A stretch of 64,000 nt of DNA. It comes from Thauera sp. 2A1 (GTDB taxonomy: Bacteria > Pseudomonadota > Gammaproteobacteria > Burkholderiales > Rhodocyclaceae). Where the stretch lies: assembly GCF_009469595.2 (NCBI RefSeq), contig NZ_SSXV01000011.1, positions 1 through 64,000 on the forward strand. The letters run 5' to 3'. Numbering within the stretch: the first letter of the stretch is position 1; each line of letters begins with the position of its first letter. A model generated the notes under the pieces. The model did no database searches. It saw only the letters and a program-made list of their open reading frames with translations, and was not told where the DNA came from. Shown here in pieces: positions 1 to 9,934 of the stretch. A program made the position numbers and the translations under genes.

Positions 1-281
1 CCGTGAGGATCTCCCCGGGTATGACGCACCCACCTTCACGCTTATGCCTGTCGGATATACGTCACAGCGCTCCGTGCAAGTTTCGGGCTTTGACGATATT
101 CGCCGCCTTACCCCGCTGTGCCGCCTCGTATCCGCTTCCTGTTCGTCAGGCCAGCGCTTTGCCTTCGGCTTCCTCCAGATTCGCAGTTACCCGCGACACC
201 CTTGCCGTTCAGCTAACTCTTCCCCTTGCCGGGCGAGTAGAGGACTTTCACCTCCAAGTGAGTGCGCCCTGCCGGGCGCAC
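1..281 (-). mobile_element. Group II intron, 5' part (continues beyond the window)
   Basis: Read on the minus strand, position 281 begins GTGCGCCCGGCAGGGCGCAC, the GTGCG 5' end typical of bacterial group II introns. It is followed by a GGAGGTGAAAGTCCTC element and then the structured domain I region down to the window edge. The insertion point lies a few bases after a Rho-independent terminator (hairpin about 289-308 followed by T residues on the minus strand), which is the site preference known for bacterial class C introns. The reverse transcriptase ORF and domains V/VI would lie left of the window, so completeness cannot be judged. Reading frames on the plus strand across this stretch are not genes. 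Confidence 0.75.
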
Positions 282-284
282 AAA

Positions 285-310
285 GAAAAAACGCGGCTCT
301 CGCCGCGCTT
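285..310 (-). terminator. Rho-independent terminator of the 6S RNA unit
   Basis: On the minus strand the sequence CGCGGC-GAGA-GCCGCG forms a stem-loop and runs into TTTTTTC. It directly follows the 6S RNA. The group II intron starts a few bases downstream, at 281. Confidence 0.75.
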
Positions 311-314
311 GATG

Positions 315-500
315 AATGGCCCCCCGCCTGTGCCGTTTCCACCGGGCATCCTGAACCTGGGGTTCAGGGAGGTCGCTTTCCTTCCGCTTAAGGCTCACCC
401 GCGAGGGGCATGCACACCGCGGCATCCATGGTAGGCAACCAAGTCTTTCGACTATTGGTTCAAGGAATCTACGGCTTCAACGAACACTGCAGGGGATTGA
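315..500 (-). ncRNA. ssrS: 6S RNA
   Basis: This is the regulatory RNA that binds the sigma-70 RNA polymerase holoenzyme in stationary phase. Read on the minus strand it shows the family's recognisable blocks: a GAGCCTTAAGCGG segment, the self-complementary CCTGAACC/GGTTCAGG arm, and a closing CACAGGCGGGG element that can pair with CCCC near the 5' end. It lies about 25 nt downstream of zapA, the conserved proteobacterial position. The usual next gene (a 5-formyltetrahydrofolate cyclo-ligase) is not seen because an intron follows the terminator. The ends are estimated from pairing and typical length (about 185 nt), not measured. Confidence 0.78.
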
Positions 501-523
501 CCTTTGTCGCCTCGGGCCGGCCC

Positions 524-826
524 TCAGAAGAGTTTTTCCTGCTGGGCCAGCACCCCGTCGAGGCGCGCTTTCATGAGTCCGATTCTACGCTTCGCGCCTG
601 CCATGTCAAACCCGCCGCTGCGCTGGTACATGAGGAATTCATGGGCGATGTTGAGCGCCGTCATGACCGCGAGACGCTCGCCCGATGCATGCGTCTTGTC
701 CGCCAGTTCGACGAGTTTTCCATCCACATAAGACACCGCGGAGCGCAGCGCCTCCTTGTTTTCCGGCGTGCAGGACACGCGGTATTCCTTGCCCAGCAGA
801 ACGATGTCGAGGTAATCGGTCGCCAC
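524..826 (-). CDS. zapA: Cell division protein ZapA
   Basis: This 100-residue cytoplasmic protein binds and crosslinks FtsZ filaments at the division ring. The N-terminal FtsZ-binding domain is recognisable (VDIVLLGKEYRVSCTPE-type start with LDIVLLGKEYRV) and is followed by a long helix for tetramerisation (ALNIAHEFLMYQR). The start is GTG at 826. It lies 4 nt downstream of a zapB-like coiled-coil gene and just upstream of 6S RNA, the normal neighbourhood in Proteobacteria. Length matches the family. Nothing is missing. Confidence 0.92.
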   Translation of the reverse strand: MATDYLDIVLLGKEYRVSCTPENKEALRSAVSYVDGKLVELADKTHASGERLAVMTALNIAHEFLMYQRSGGFDMAGAKRRIGLMKARLDGVLAQQEKLF

Positions 827-830
827 GTGC

Positions 831-1025
831 TCAGGCCTCCGGCAGTTTGTTCAGCACCGCCTCCAGGCGCTCGGCGGCACGCCGCACCTTTTCGGACAGT
901 TGGTGGTTTTCGGCTTCGAGCTTCACGAGGCGGGCGCGCAGCGACAGGTTTTCCGCCCTGAGCGCGCCGTGAAGGCTGATGAGCTGCTCGAGCTGGGCTT
1001 CAAGCTGGTTGAGTTCGGCATCCAT
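831..1025 (-). CDS. ZapB-like coiled-coil protein (TIGR02449-type)
   Basis: This 64-residue, almost entirely helical protein has regular leucine heptads (LNQLEAQLEQLISL, LVKLEAENHQLSEKV). Small coiled-coil proteins of this size are found directly upstream of zapA in beta- and gammaproteobacteria and are regarded as cell-division or ZapB-like proteins. The ATG at 1025 was chosen because it opens the coiled coil; a longer reading frame in the same phase extends under ilvD but has no coding character. It probably shares a transcript with zapA. The role is inferred from context. Confidence 0.75.
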   Translation of the reverse strand: MDAELNQLEAQLEQLISLHGALRAENLSLRARLVKLEAENHQLSEKVRRAAERLEAVLNKLPEA

Positions 1026-1123
1026 GCGTTGATGGTAGAAGGGGGGAAGAGAAGCGGTCAATACGCCGCCGGAAGTGCCTTGCTCACCGGCGCGGGCGTG
1101 CCGCACCGGCGGGTCGCCGTGCC

Positions 1124-2974
1124 TCAGCGCTGGACCTGGGTGACGTCGCGCACCGCGCCGGTGTCGGCCGAGGTGGTGAGCGCAGCGTAGGCCTGCAGCG
1201 CGGCCGAGACGAGGCGCTCGCGCTTGACCGGCTTCCACGCTGCAGCCCCCTTCGCCTCCATCGCGGCGCGGCGGCGGGCGAGCTCGGCGTCGTCGATGGC
1301 GAGGTGGATACGGCGGTTCGGGATGTCGATCTCGATCGTGTCGCCGTCCTCGACAAGCGCGATCGCGCCGCCGCAGGCCGCCTCGGGCGAGGCGTGACCG
1401 ATCGACAGCCCCGAGGTGCCGCCGGAGAAGCGGCCGTCGGTGAGCAGCGCGCACTGCGCGCCCAGCCCGCGGCTCTTGAGGTAGGAGGTCGGGTACAGCA
1501 TCTCCTGCATGCCGGGGCCACCCTTGGGACCTTCGTAGCGGATCACCACCACGTCGCCCGCCTGCACCTGTTCGCCGAGGATGCCGTCGACCGCGTCCTC
1601 CTGGCTCTCGTACACGCGGGCCTTGCCGGTGAACTTCCAGATGGACTCGTCCACGCCGGCGGTCTTCACGATGCAGCCCTTCTCGGCGATGTTGCCGTAG
1701 AGCACGGCGAGGCCGCCGTCGGCGGTGAAGGCGTGCGCCTTGTCGCGGATGATGCCGTGCGTGCGGTCGGTGTCGAGCTCCTTCCAGCGCCGGTCCTGGC
1801 TGAAGGCGACCTGGGTGGGCACGCCACCGGGCGCGGCGCGGTAGAAGGTGTGCACCGCCTCGTCGGCCGTGCGCTTGATGTCCCACTTGTCGAGCGCCTC
1901 GCCCATGCTGGCGCTATGCACGGTGGGCACGTCGGTGTGCAGCAGGCCGGCGCGGTCGAGCTCGCCGAGGATGGACATGATGCCGCCGGCACGATGCACG
2001 TCCTCGATGTGCACGTCGGCGATGGCCGGCGCCACCTTGCACAGGCAGGGCACGTGGCGGCTGATGCGGTCGATGTCCTTCATCGTGAAGTCGACCCCGG
2101 CCTCGCGCGCGGCGGCGAGCAAGTGCAGCACGGTGTTGGTCGAGCCGCCCATCGCCACGTCGAGACTGATCGCGTTCTCGAAGGCACGGAAGCTGGCGAT
2201 CGAGCGCGGCAGCACGGAGGCATCGTCCTGCTCGTAATAGCGCTTGGCGAGGCCGACGATGCGGCGGCCGGCCTCGCGGAACAGGCGCTCGCGGTCGGCG
2301 TGGGTGGCGAGCGTGGTGCCGTTGCCGGGCAGCGACAGGCCGAGCGCCTCGGTGAGGCAGTTCATCGAGTTCGCGGTGAACATGCCCGAGCACGAACCGC
2401 AGGTCGGACAGGCGGAGCGCTCGATGGCATCGACCTCCTCGTCCGAGCAGTGCTTGTCGGCGGCCTTGACCATCGCATCGACCAGGTCGAGCGAGATGAC
2501 CTTGGCCTCCCACTTCACCTTGCCCGCTTCCATCGGCCCGCCCGAGACGAAGATCGCCGGGATGTTGAGGCGCATCGCGGCCATCAGCATGCCAGGGGTG
2601 ATCTTGTCGCAGTTCGAGATGCACACCAGCGCGTCGGCGGTGTGGGCATTCACCATGTACTCGACGCTGTCGGCGATGAGTTCGCGCGAGGGCAGCGAGT
2701 ACAGCATGCCGCCGTGGCCCATGGCGATGCCGTCATCGACCGCGATGGTGTTGAATTCCTTGGCGACGCCGCCGGCGGACTCGATCTCGCGCGCGACGAG
2801 CTGGCCGAGGTCCTTCAGGTGCACATGGCCGGGCACGAACTGGGTGAAGCTGTTGGCGATCGCGATGATCGGCTTCTCGAAGTCGCCATCCTTCATGCCG
2901 GTGGCGCGCCACAGGGCGCGGGCGCCCGCCATGTTGCGGCCGGCGGTGGAGGTGCGGGAACGGTACTGGGGCAT
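1124..2974 (-). CDS. ilvD: Dihydroxy-acid dehydratase
   Basis: IlvD converts 2,3-dihydroxy-isovalerate and 2,3-dihydroxy-3-methylvalerate to the 2-oxo acids in valine and isoleucine synthesis. The 616-residue protein shows the IlvD/Edd signature [12 protein letters not shown], the cysteine-rich [19 protein letters not shown] segment that helps bind the iron-sulfur cluster, and the C-terminal GGRFSG-type [11 protein letters not shown] motif. The start at 2974 (MPQYRSRTS) matches the family and follows a GGAG ribosome site; a longer frame reaching 3037 is unlikely. It is transcribed away from the yceH gene, from which it is separated by about 140 nt. Confidence 0.95.
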   Translation of the reverse strand: MPQYRSRTSTAGRNMAGARALWRATGMKDGDFEKPIIAIANSFTQFVPGHVHLKDLGQLVAREIESAGGVAKEFNTIAVDDGIAMGHGGMLYSLPSRELIADSVEYMVNAHTADALVCISNCDKITPGMLMAAMRLNIPAIFVSGGPMEAGKVKWEAKVISLDLVDAMVKAADKHCSDEEVDAIERSACPTCGSCSGMFTANSMNCLTEALGLSLPGNGTTLATHADRERLFREAGRRIVGLAKRYYEQDDASVLPRSIASFRAFENAISLDVAMGGSTNTVLHLLAAAREAGVDFTMKDIDRISRHVPCLCKVAPAIADVHIEDVHRAGGIMSILGELDRAGLLHTDVPTVHSASMGEALDKWDIKRTADEAVHTFYRAAPGGVPTQVAFSQDRRWKELDTDRTHGIIRDKAHAFTADGGLAVLYGNIAEKGCIVKTAGVDESIWKFTGKARVYESQEDAVDGILGEQVQAGDVVVIRYEGPKGGPGMQEMLYPTSYLKSRGLGAQCALLTDGRFSGGTSGLSIGHASPEAACGGAIALVEDGDTIEIDIPNRRIHLAIDDAELARRRAAMEAKGAAAWKPVKRERLVSAALQAYAALTTSADTGAVRDVTQVQR

Positions 2975-3111
2975 GGGGCGCTCCGGAAGATCTGCGGGAA
3001 GGCTCTGGATTCTAACCCCGGGCGTCCGACCGGTCACGCGCTCGCGGTGGCAGGGACAGCCCCGCCCTGCGTATCATCCCTGCCCTGTCAGCCATCCCCT
3101 CCGGAGCCACC

Positions 3112-3816
3112 ATGGAAGCCCACAACGCCGCACCCGCCACGACCCCGGACACCACTGCCGAAGGCTTCGACCTCGACCCGATCGAGCTCCGCGTTCTCGG
3201 CGTGCTGATCGAGAAGGCCTTCGTCACGCCCGACGCCTATCCGCTGTCGATCAACGCCATCGTCACCGGCAGCAACCAGCTCACCGCGCGCGAGCCGGTG
3301 ATGGCCATCAGCGAAAGTGAGGCGCAGTCTGCCATCGACAGCCTGATGGCGCGCAAGCTGGTGTCGCGCCGCGACCAGGCCGGTGCGCGCGTGGCCAAGT
3401 ACGAACACCTGGTGCGCGTGCGCCATTCACTGCCGCCGCCGGAGCAGGCCGTGCTGGCCACATTGATGCTGCGCGGCGCGCAGACCGCGGGCGAGATACG
3501 CCAGCGCTGCGAGCGCCTGCACCGCTTCGACGACATCGCCGCGGTCGAGTCGGTGCTCGAGCACCTCGCCGAGAAATTCCCGCCCATGGTGGCGACGCTG
3601 CCGCGCGCGCCCGGTACCAAGGAGATCCGCCACATGCACCTGCTCGGCGGCACCGCGCTGCTCGAGGAAATGGCCGAGGCGCAGGCGAGTGGAACCACCG
3701 CCGGCGCTTCCGGTCGCAACCGCATCGTCGAACTCGAGGAGGAGGTCGCCCGCCTGCGCGGCGACCTGGACGCCCTGCGCAGCGAATTCGACGCCTTCCG
3801 CCAGCAGTTCAACTGA
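3112..3816 (+). CDS. YceH family protein (DUF480)
   Basis: This 234-residue cytoplasmic protein is of the YceH/DUF480 family. Two winged-helix-like repeats are visible: residues 24-110 with the family-typical [15 protein letters not shown] segment, and residues 110-190 with [15 protein letters not shown]. It ends in a short coiled coil (about 200-232). The molecular function of the family is not established; the fold suggests nucleic-acid or partner binding. It is followed by lgt after about 19 nt, so the two are probably co-transcribed. Confidence 0.9.
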   Translation: MEAHNAAPATTPDTTAEGFDLDPIELRVLGVLIEKAFVTPDAYPLSINAIVTGSNQLTAREPVMAISESEAQSAIDSLMARKLVSRRDQAGARVAKYEHLVRVRHSLPPPEQAVLATLMLRGAQTAGEIRQRCERLHRFDDIAAVESVLEHLAEKFPPMVATLPRAPGTKEIRHMHLLGGTALLEEMAEAQASGTTAGASGRNRIVELEEEVARLRGDLDALRSEFDAFRQQFN

Positions 3817-3835
3817 CGCCAGCCCACCCGGCCCG

Positions 3836-4633
3836 ATGCTGATCCATCCCCAGTTCGACCCCATCGCCCTTTCCATCGGCCCCGTCTCGGTACGCTGGTA
3901 CGGGCTCATGTACCTCGTCGCCTTCGTGCTGTTCATCGTGCTCGGCCGCGTGCATGCCCGCCGCCGCCCCGAGCTCGGCTGGAACGCGACGATGATCGAC
4001 GATCTGCTGTTCTACGGTGTGATCGGCGTCATCGTCGGTGGCCGCCTCGGCGAAGTGCTGTTCTTCCAGCCGGGCTATTACTTCAGCCATCCGGCGGAAA
4101 TCGCCGCAGTCTGGAAGGGCGGCATGAGCTTCCATGGCGGATTCCTCGGCGTGCTGGTGGCCATGTGGCTGTATGGCCGCCGCCACGGCAAGGGATTCTG
4201 GGAGATCACCGACTTCATCGCGCCGCTGGTGCCCACCGGGCTGGCGGCGGGACGTATCGGCAACTTCATCAACGGGGAGTTGTGGGGCCGTCCGGTGTCG
4301 GGCGATCTGCCGTGGGCGATGATCTTCCCGTGGGTGGACGCGGTGCCACGGCATCCATCGCAGCTATACCAGGCTGCAGGGGAGGGCCTGCTGCTCTTCA
4401 TGATCCTGTGGCTTTACGCCGCAAGACCGCGTCCGTTGCGCGCCGTTTCGGCAGCCTTCCTGGCCGGCTACGGCTGCCTGCGCTTCATTGCAGAATTTTT
4501 CCGCACGCCGGACGCCGGCATTTTCGGCACCTTGTGGCTGGGCTTGTCCACCGCGCAGTGGTTGTGTGTGCCCATGATTCTGGTTGGTGTCTTCATGCTC
4601 GCCGCCGCAGCACGACGACCGGCGACGCGCTGA
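3836..4633 (+). CDS. lgt: Prolipoprotein diacylglyceryl transferase
   Basis: Lgt transfers diacylglycerol from phosphatidylglycerol to the lipobox cysteine of prelipoproteins in the inner membrane, the first step of lipoprotein maturation. The 265-residue protein has about seven hydrophobic segments and the conserved motifs [21 protein letters not shown] (containing the key histidine of the H-G-G loop) and [18 protein letters not shown] 3836 ([11 protein letters not shown]) is the family-like start; the same frame is open further upstream inside yceH without coding character. Confidence 0.95.
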   Translation: MLIHPQFDPIALSIGPVSVRWYGLMYLVAFVLFIVLGRVHARRRPELGWNATMIDDLLFYGVIGVIVGGRLGEVLFFQPGYYFSHPAEIAAVWKGGMSFHGGFLGVLVAMWLYGRRHGKGFWEITDFIAPLVPTGLAAGRIGNFINGELWGRPVSGDLPWAMIFPWVDAVPRHPSQLYQAAGEGLLLFMILWLYAARPRPLRAVSAAFLAGYGCLRFIAEFFRTPDAGIFGTLWLGLSTAQWLCVPMILVGVFMLAAAARRPATR

Positions 4634-4774
4634 ACTGCCGCCGGGACGCGGCAGCCGGTTGGCATCTGCCGCGGTGGGCGGCAGTGCGGGCATTGTGCAC
4701 AGGAGAGTCCCCGCCTTTGCGGTTAACATGTGTGCCCAAATTGATGCAACTGCAAGCACGAGGGGAGACACACA

Positions 4775-6157
4775 ATGACCGCGGGGGATCTGTTTTCGCG
4801 CAGCCTTTCCAAGGTGCGGGCCCTGATGTCGGGGTCGCCGACGCGCGTGCGGGCGCCCTCGGAGCGTGACATCGAGCGCATCCGCCAGCAGTTGCAAGAA
4901 TGCGCGGAGAGCCGCGGCGGCGAAGTGTCCACCCGGCAGCGCGCAGCACGCCTGGCAGAAACCTACCTGCGGCTCAACGACGAGGGCCGGCACGCCTTCC
5001 TGCGCATGATCGCGCTCGAGTTCGGTCCCGATCCGGCGCGCGTGGCGGACGCGCACCGCGCCTACCAGAAGGCCGTCGGCAGCGACCGCCAGTGGGATGC
5101 GGAAGCCGACCTGCGCGCGGCAATGCGCTCGCGGCGGCTGCGCATCCTGACCCAGTTCAACGCCATCCCGCAGGGCGTCAAATTCCTCGTTGACCTGCGC
5201 GCTGACCTGTTGCGCTACCTCAGCGACGACCCGCTGCTGAAGCCGCTCGACCGCGAGCTCGAAGGGCGCCTCAGCGCCTGGTTCGACGTGGGTTTTCTCG
5301 AACTGCAGCGCATCACCTGGCAGTCGCCGGCCGCACTGCTGGAGAAGCTCGTCAAATACGAGGCGGTGCACGAGATCCGCTCGTGGGACGACCTCAAGAA
5401 CCGCCTCGATTCCGACCGCCGCTGCTACGCCTTCTTCCATCCGCGCATGCCGCTCGAGCCGCTGATCTTCGTTCAGGTCGCGCTGGTAGACGAGCTCGCC
5501 GACAACGTGCAGCAGCTGCTCGACATCGAGGCGCCGCTGGCCGATTCGAGTCGCGCCAGCACGGCGATCTTCTACTCGATCACGTCCACGCAGGAAGGCC
5601 TGCGCGGGGTGTCCTTCGGCAATTTTCTGCTCAAGCGGGTGGTCGAGGACCTGCAACGCGACTTCCCGCGCCTGAAGACCTTCTCGACCCTGTCGCCGAT
5701 TCCGGGCCTTGCGCGCTGGGCGAGCCGCAATCCGGCCGAGTGCGCTCAGGTGTTGGCCGGCGCGGACTGGAAGAGACTGGCCGCCGCCGGCGTCGACGGC
5801 CCCGACTCGCCGCACCTGCGGGCGCTGCTCGGCGGGGCCAGCGACTGGGTGCAGGACCACGCCCTCGTGCGCGCCTTGCGCGAACCGCTGACGCGCCTGG
5901 CGGCGCATTACCTTCTGAACGCGAAGCGGGACGACAAGCCGGCCGACGCCGTGGCCCGCTTCCATCTCGGCAACGGCGCACGCATCGAGCGGCTGAACTG
6001 GCTCGCGGACACCTCGCACAAGGGCCTGAGCCAGTCGTGGGGCTTGATGGTCAACTACCTTTACGATCCTGACCGCATCGAAGCCAACGTCGAGGCTTTC
6101 GCCGCCGAAGGGCGCGTCGACGCGGCGGCGGCAGTGCGCAGACAGGGGCGTTCGTGA
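4775..6157 (+). CDS. Malonyl-CoA decarboxylase
   Basis: This enzyme decarboxylates malonyl-CoA to acetyl-CoA. The 460-residue protein has an N-terminal helical domain (about 1-180) and a C-terminal acyltransferase-like catalytic domain, recognised by FYSITSTQEGLRGVSFGNF and LKTFSTLSPIPG, with the family histidine in the FFHPRMPLEP region. A GGGGAGA ribosome site precedes ATG 4775. The stop overlaps a possible GTG start (6154) of the downstream signalling gene. No other malonate genes are adjacent, so its physiological substrate source cannot be read from context. Confidence 0.92.
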   Translation: MTAGDLFSRSLSKVRALMSGSPTRVRAPSERDIERIRQQLQECAESRGGEVSTRQRAARLAETYLRLNDEGRHAFLRMIALEFGPDPARVADAHRAYQKAVGSDRQWDAEADLRAAMRSRRLRILTQFNAIPQGVKFLVDLRADLLRYLSDDPLLKPLDRELEGRLSAWFDVGFLELQRITWQSPAALLEKLVKYEAVHEIRSWDDLKNRLDSDRRCYAFFHPRMPLEPLIFVQVALVDELADNVQQLLDIEAPLADSSRASTAIFYSITSTQEGLRGVSFGNFLLKRVVEDLQRDFPRLKTFSTLSPIPGLARWASRNPAECAQVLAGADWKRLAAAGVDGPDSPHLRALLGGASDWVQDHALVRALREPLTRLAAHYLLNAKRDDKPADAVARFHLGNGARIERLNWLADTSHKGLSQSWGLMVNYLYDPDRIEANVEAFAAEGRVDAAAAVRRQGRS

Positions 6158-6273
6158 CGGCGCGACACGACACCTCGCCCGGCAGACATTCCGGCGCATA
6201 CGCCGGCGGTATGGGCTATTCTGCAAGCGCCTGGCGGGATCCGTCCGCTGCGGCGGCCCCCGGAGAAAAGCGC

Positions 6274-8718
6274 GTGCGCCTGCCTTTCAGGCATTCATCC
6301 ATCCGCTTCCGCCTGTTGCTCGCCAGCACCGCAGTGCAGGTCGTGCTGCTGACGCTGCTGCTTGCCAACAGCGTGCGGCTGATGAACAACGCCGCCTCGG
6401 CGAGCCTGGAGACGCTCGTCAGCCAGAACGCCAGCATGCTGCACGCGATGGCGGTGTCGTATGGCGACCAGCAGCGCTACGGCGAACTCGAGGACATCCT
6501 CGGCGAACTGCTCAGCGATTCGAATGAAGGGCTGGTTTACGTGCGCATCGTCGCGCCGAACAGCCGCACCCTGCTGAGCGCCGGGATGCCCGAGCTGCGC
6601 CACCTGCCTGCCCCCTCCATCGCCGACGAAGGGGCGCTGGAAGACATCTCGACGCACAAGATCATCCACGTGCGCCGGCCCTTGCTGCTGCCACGCAACG
6701 AGATCGGCTTCCTGCAGTTCGGCGTCTCGGTCTCGATCCTCGCGGCCGCACGCAAGGCCATCATCGAGCAGGGCGCGATCATCTCGCTGGTGGAGATCGC
6801 GCTCACCTTCGTGCTGCTGTCGGCCATCGGCTACCTGCTCACGCACAACCTGGGCCGCCTGCTGGCCGGCAGCAAGGCGATCGCCGACGGGAACTTCAAC
6901 CATCACCTCCCCGCCAACGGCAACGACGAGCTCGCGGTCCTCGCCCGCCATTTCAACATCATGGCGAAGACGCTGAAGCAGCGCATCGGCGAGATCGAGG
7001 AAACCTCCAGGCAGCTCAAGTCGAGCGAGGAACGCTATGCGTTGGCGATGCGCGGCGCCAACGACGGCTTGTGGGACTGGGACATCCCGGGGCGCACCAT
7101 CTATTTTTCCGACCGCTCCTGCGAGATCCTCGGCCTGCCGCCGGGCTCCCTGCCCAGCGACCCGGAAGGCATCCTGCCCTACCTGCATCCGGACGAAGTC
7201 GAGACCTACAAGGAAAAGGTGCTGGCACACCTGAGCGGGGTGACGAGCCAGTTCATGCTGGAACACCGCGTACGGCAGCCGGACGGCAGTTTTCGCTGGG
7301 TGCTGACGCGCGGCGTCGCACAACGCGACGAGAAGGGGCGCGCGGTGCGCATGGCGGGCTCCATCGGCGACATTCACCTGCGCAAGCGCGCCGAGCAGCG
7401 ACTGATCCACGACGCCCTCCACGACGGGCTCACCGGCCTGCCCAACCGCGCACTGTTCATCGAGCATGTGACGCGCGCGATCGGCCAGCAGCGCCGTGAC
7501 GAGCGCTACCAGTTCGCGGTGCTGGCGATCAACATCGAGCGCTTCAGCCTCGTCAATGACAGCTACGGCCATGCGGTGGGCGATGAGTTGCTGCGCCGCG
7601 CCGCCGAGCACATCGTCGCCACCGCGCGCGAGGGCGATGTCGCCGCGCGCGTCGGCGGCGACCAGTTCGCCGTGCTGTTGAACGGAGTCTCGCATTCGAC
7701 CGAGGCGTTGCGCATCGCCGAAGCCCTGGTCGAACTGCCCGCCTTCGCCACCCCATCGGCCGAGGGCGAACTGCACCCCCATTGCCGCATCGGCATCGCC
7801 ATGAGCGGCACGGAGCGCGACGATGCCGAAGCCCTGTTGCGCGACGCCGACAACGCCCTGCACAAGGCCAGGCGCAGCGAGAGCTCGCCGGTCGAGTTCT
7901 TCCACACGTCCATGCACGCACAGGCGATCCGCTCCCTGAAGCTGGAGGTCGACCTGCGTGCCGCCTTGCGTGAAGGCGGCCTGACGGTCCACTACCAGCC
8001 CATCGTATCGCTCTCCGACCGGCGCATCGCCAGTTTCGAGGCGCTGGTGCGCTGGCCCCATCCGACACAGGGCCTGCTGCCGCCGAACGAATTCATCTCG
8101 CTGGCCGAAACCCTCGATCTCATCCACGACCTCGGCATGCAGGTCCTGGCCATGACCTGTCGCGACATCCGCGCCTGGATGCAAGGCGATCCGCAGGCCG
8201 TCCCGGTGCGCGTGGCGGTCAATCTCTCGGCCCGCCAGTTGTCCCGGCCGCAGCTCGCCGAGGAACTGCTGGCGGTGATCGACGCCAGCGAACTGCCGCG
8301 CAGCACCGTCCGCTTCGAGATCACCGAGAGCGTGCTCGCCCATCCCGGCGGCCCGGCTGCGCGAACGCTGCACCGGCTGCGCGACGCCGGCGTCGAGATC
8401 CTCATCGACGACTTCGGCACGGGCTACTCCACCTTGAGCTACCTTCACACCATTCCCTGCGACCAGGTCAAGCTCGATGGTTCCTTCGTGCGCTCGATCA
8501 CGGTCGACGAGCGCCTGCGTGCGATCGTTGCGCGCAGCATCGAACTCGCTCATGACCTCGGCATGACCGTCGTTGCCGAATGCATCGAGACCGAAGACCA
8601 GGCCATGCTGTTGCGCGACATGGGCTGCAACTTTGGGCAAGGCTATCTGTTCGCACGACCGATGGACGCAGAAAGCACACTGAACCTGCTGAAGAACAAG
8701 ATGCCACTGGGGGCATGA
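6274..8718 (+). CDS. HAMP-PAS-GGDEF-EAL membrane signalling protein
   Basis: This predicted c-di-GMP phosphodiesterase or bifunctional protein has 814 residues from the chosen GTG start, which follows a GGAG site 8 nt upstream; in-frame starts at 6154 and 6211 would only add an unconserved leader. In order it has TM1 (about 11-31), a periplasmic sensor region, TM2 (about 168-189), HAMP (about 190-240), a PAS/PAC domain (about 255-375), GGDEF (about 385-545) and EAL (about 560-805). The EAL domain keeps SFEALVRW, NLSAR, EITES, DDFGTGYS and VAECIET, so it should be active. The GGDEF site reads GGDQF, so cyclase activity is doubtful. The porin gene follows after 4 nt. Confidence 0.9.
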   Translation: MRLPFRHSSIRFRLLLASTAVQVVLLTLLLANSVRLMNNAASASLETLVSQNASMLHAMAVSYGDQQRYGELEDILGELLSDSNEGLVYVRIVAPNSRTLLSAGMPELRHLPAPSIADEGALEDISTHKIIHVRRPLLLPRNEIGFLQFGVSVSILAAARKAIIEQGAIISLVEIALTFVLLSAIGYLLTHNLGRLLAGSKAIADGNFNHHLPANGNDELAVLARHFNIMAKTLKQRIGEIEETSRQLKSSEERYALAMRGANDGLWDWDIPGRTIYFSDRSCEILGLPPGSLPSDPEGILPYLHPDEVETYKEKVLAHLSGVTSQFMLEHRVRQPDGSFRWVLTRGVAQRDEKGRAVRMAGSIGDIHLRKRAEQRLIHDALHDGLTGLPNRALFIEHVTRAIGQQRRDERYQFAVLAINIERFSLVNDSYGHAVGDELLRRAAEHIVATAREGDVAARVGGDQFAVLLNGVSHSTEALRIAEALVELPAFATPSAEGELHPHCRIGIAMSGTERDDAEALLRDADNALHKARRSESSPVEFFHTSMHAQAIRSLKLEVDLRAALREGGLTVHYQPIVSLSDRRIASFEALVRWPHPTQGLLPPNEFISLAETLDLIHDLGMQVLAMTCRDIRAWMQGDPQAVPVRVAVNLSARQLSRPQLAEELLAVIDASELPRSTVRFEITESVLAHPGGPAARTLHRLRDAGVEILIDDFGTGYSTLSYLHTIPCDQVKLDGSFVRSITVDERLRAIVARSIELAHDLGMTVVAECIETEDQAMLLRDMGCNFGQGYLFARPMDAESTLNLLKNKMPLGA

Positions 8719-8722
8719 TCGA

Positions 8723-9934
8723 ATGAAATGGGCAACCATCCCGGCGCTGGCGATGTGGGCGCTGTCAGCAAGCGCGAGCGATGACCTCCAGGCCCTCACC
8801 CTGTCCGGATTTGCCACCCTCGGCGTCGTTGCCACCGACAAGGCCGACATGCGCTTCACCCGCGTCGGCATCGACCGGCCGGGCACCGAGAGGCCGGACA
8901 CCGGCCCCGACTCGGTGCTCGGCGTACAGGGCAACCTTCGCCTGGGCGAGTCGAGCTCGGCCGTCGTGCAGGTCGTCAGTCGTGAGAACACCAAGGGCAA
9001 CTACGCGCCGCGGCCGACCCTGGCCTTCCTGAGCCACCAGGTCACACCCGAGCTCTCCGCCCGTGCCGGCAGGCTGCGCATTCCCTTCTTCATGCAGTCC
9101 GACTCGCTCAACATCAACTACGCTCATCCCTGGGTGCGCCCCCCCGAAGAGGTCTATGGCCTGAGCCCGTTTGCCGACCTCGACGGAATCGACCTGCTGT
9201 ACCGCGTGCGAGCGGGTGAAACCGACATCGAGCTTCATCCCTTCTTCGGCACCAGCCGCATCTCCCTGTATCCCGACACCAAGGCACGCCTCAAACGCGT
9301 TGCGGGGGCGAACCTGACGCTTTCGCATGGGGATCTGTCGGTTCATCTGGGACACGCCGAGGCCAGGCTCGAAATCAACTGGCAGGATCCCTTCTACACC
9401 GCACTTGCACCCGCGCTCCGCGACCTGGGCCGGGACGGCATCGTCGCTCGCATGGCAGGGAATGACGGCACCACCCGCTTCAGCTCGGCCGGCTTTCAAT
9501 GGGACGACGGGCGCTGGCTGGTGATCGGCGAATATGCGCGCCGGCAGGCCGACCGCTATGCGAACAGCGCCCACGGCTGGCAGCTCACCGCAGGCCACCG
9601 TTTCGGTACCGTGATGCCTTACATGGTCGTCGCACGCCACATCCAGGACGCGGCGGTGGTGGATATGGAGGACGTACGCAGCCTCCCACCGCTGCCCGGC
9701 CTTGCGGAATTGATTTCCGGTTTCAACGCTTCGCGCAACCTTGCCCAGCACAGCGTCACCGCGGGTGTTCGCTGGGACGTTCGCAGCAACGCTGCGATGA
9801 AGGCGGAATTCACTCGTGCCCGCACCGACGCCAACGCCTGGGGAACCTTCGACCCCTCGAGCGAGGCCGCCGCCAGCCGCATGGGTGGACGATCGATCAA
9901 CATCCTGAGCCTGTCCGTCGATGTCACATTCTAG
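8723..9934 (+). CDS. Porin-like outer membrane beta-barrel protein
   Basis: This 403-residue protein begins with a short signal peptide (MKWATIPALAMWALSASAS) and continues as alternating beta-strand sequence (LTLSGFATLGVV, SSAVVQVVSR, LSARAGRLRIPF). It ends in phenylalanine (LSVDVTF), the C-terminal signature recognised by the BAM machinery. It resembles the porin/phosphate-selective porin superfamily, but I cannot assign a substrate. Its gene lies 4 nt after the GGDEF-EAL gene and overlaps the next gene by 14 nt, so the three are likely one operon. A joint role in a c-di-GMP-linked uptake or sensing function is inference. Confidence 0.82.
   Translation: MKWATIPALAMWALSASASDDLQALTLSGFATLGVVATDKADMRFTRVGIDRPGTERPDTGPDSVLGVQGNLRLGESSSAVVQVVSRENTKGNYAPRPTLAFLSHQVTPELSARAGRLRIPFFMQSDSLNINYAHPWVRPPEEVYGLSPFADLDGIDLLYRVRAGETDIELHPFFGTSRISLYPDTKARLKRVAGANLTLSHGDLSVHLGHAEARLEINWQDPFYTALAPALRDLGRDGIVARMAGNDGTTRFSSAGFQWDDGRWLVIGEYARRQADRYANSAHGWQLTAGHRFGTVMPYMVVARHIQDAAVVDMEDVRSLPPLPGLAELISGFNASRNLAQHSVTAGVRWDVRSNAAMKAEFTRARTDANAWGTFDPSSEAAASRMGGRSINILSLSVDVTF

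Noticed and set aside
3..434. Plus-strand frames over the first 430 nt (143 and 115 residues)
   Set aside because: They run antisense across the group II intron and 6S RNA, and proteins of this type are known mis-annotations of structured RNA.
1304..3208. 634-residue plus-strand frame antisense to ilvD
   Set aside because: His/Ala/Gly/Val-rich shadow frame of a clear ilvD gene, caused by high GC.
4364..9000. Large minus-strand frames of 620 and 901 residues
   Set aside because: Shadows of malonyl-CoA decarboxylase and the GGDEF-EAL gene; no domain is recognisable.
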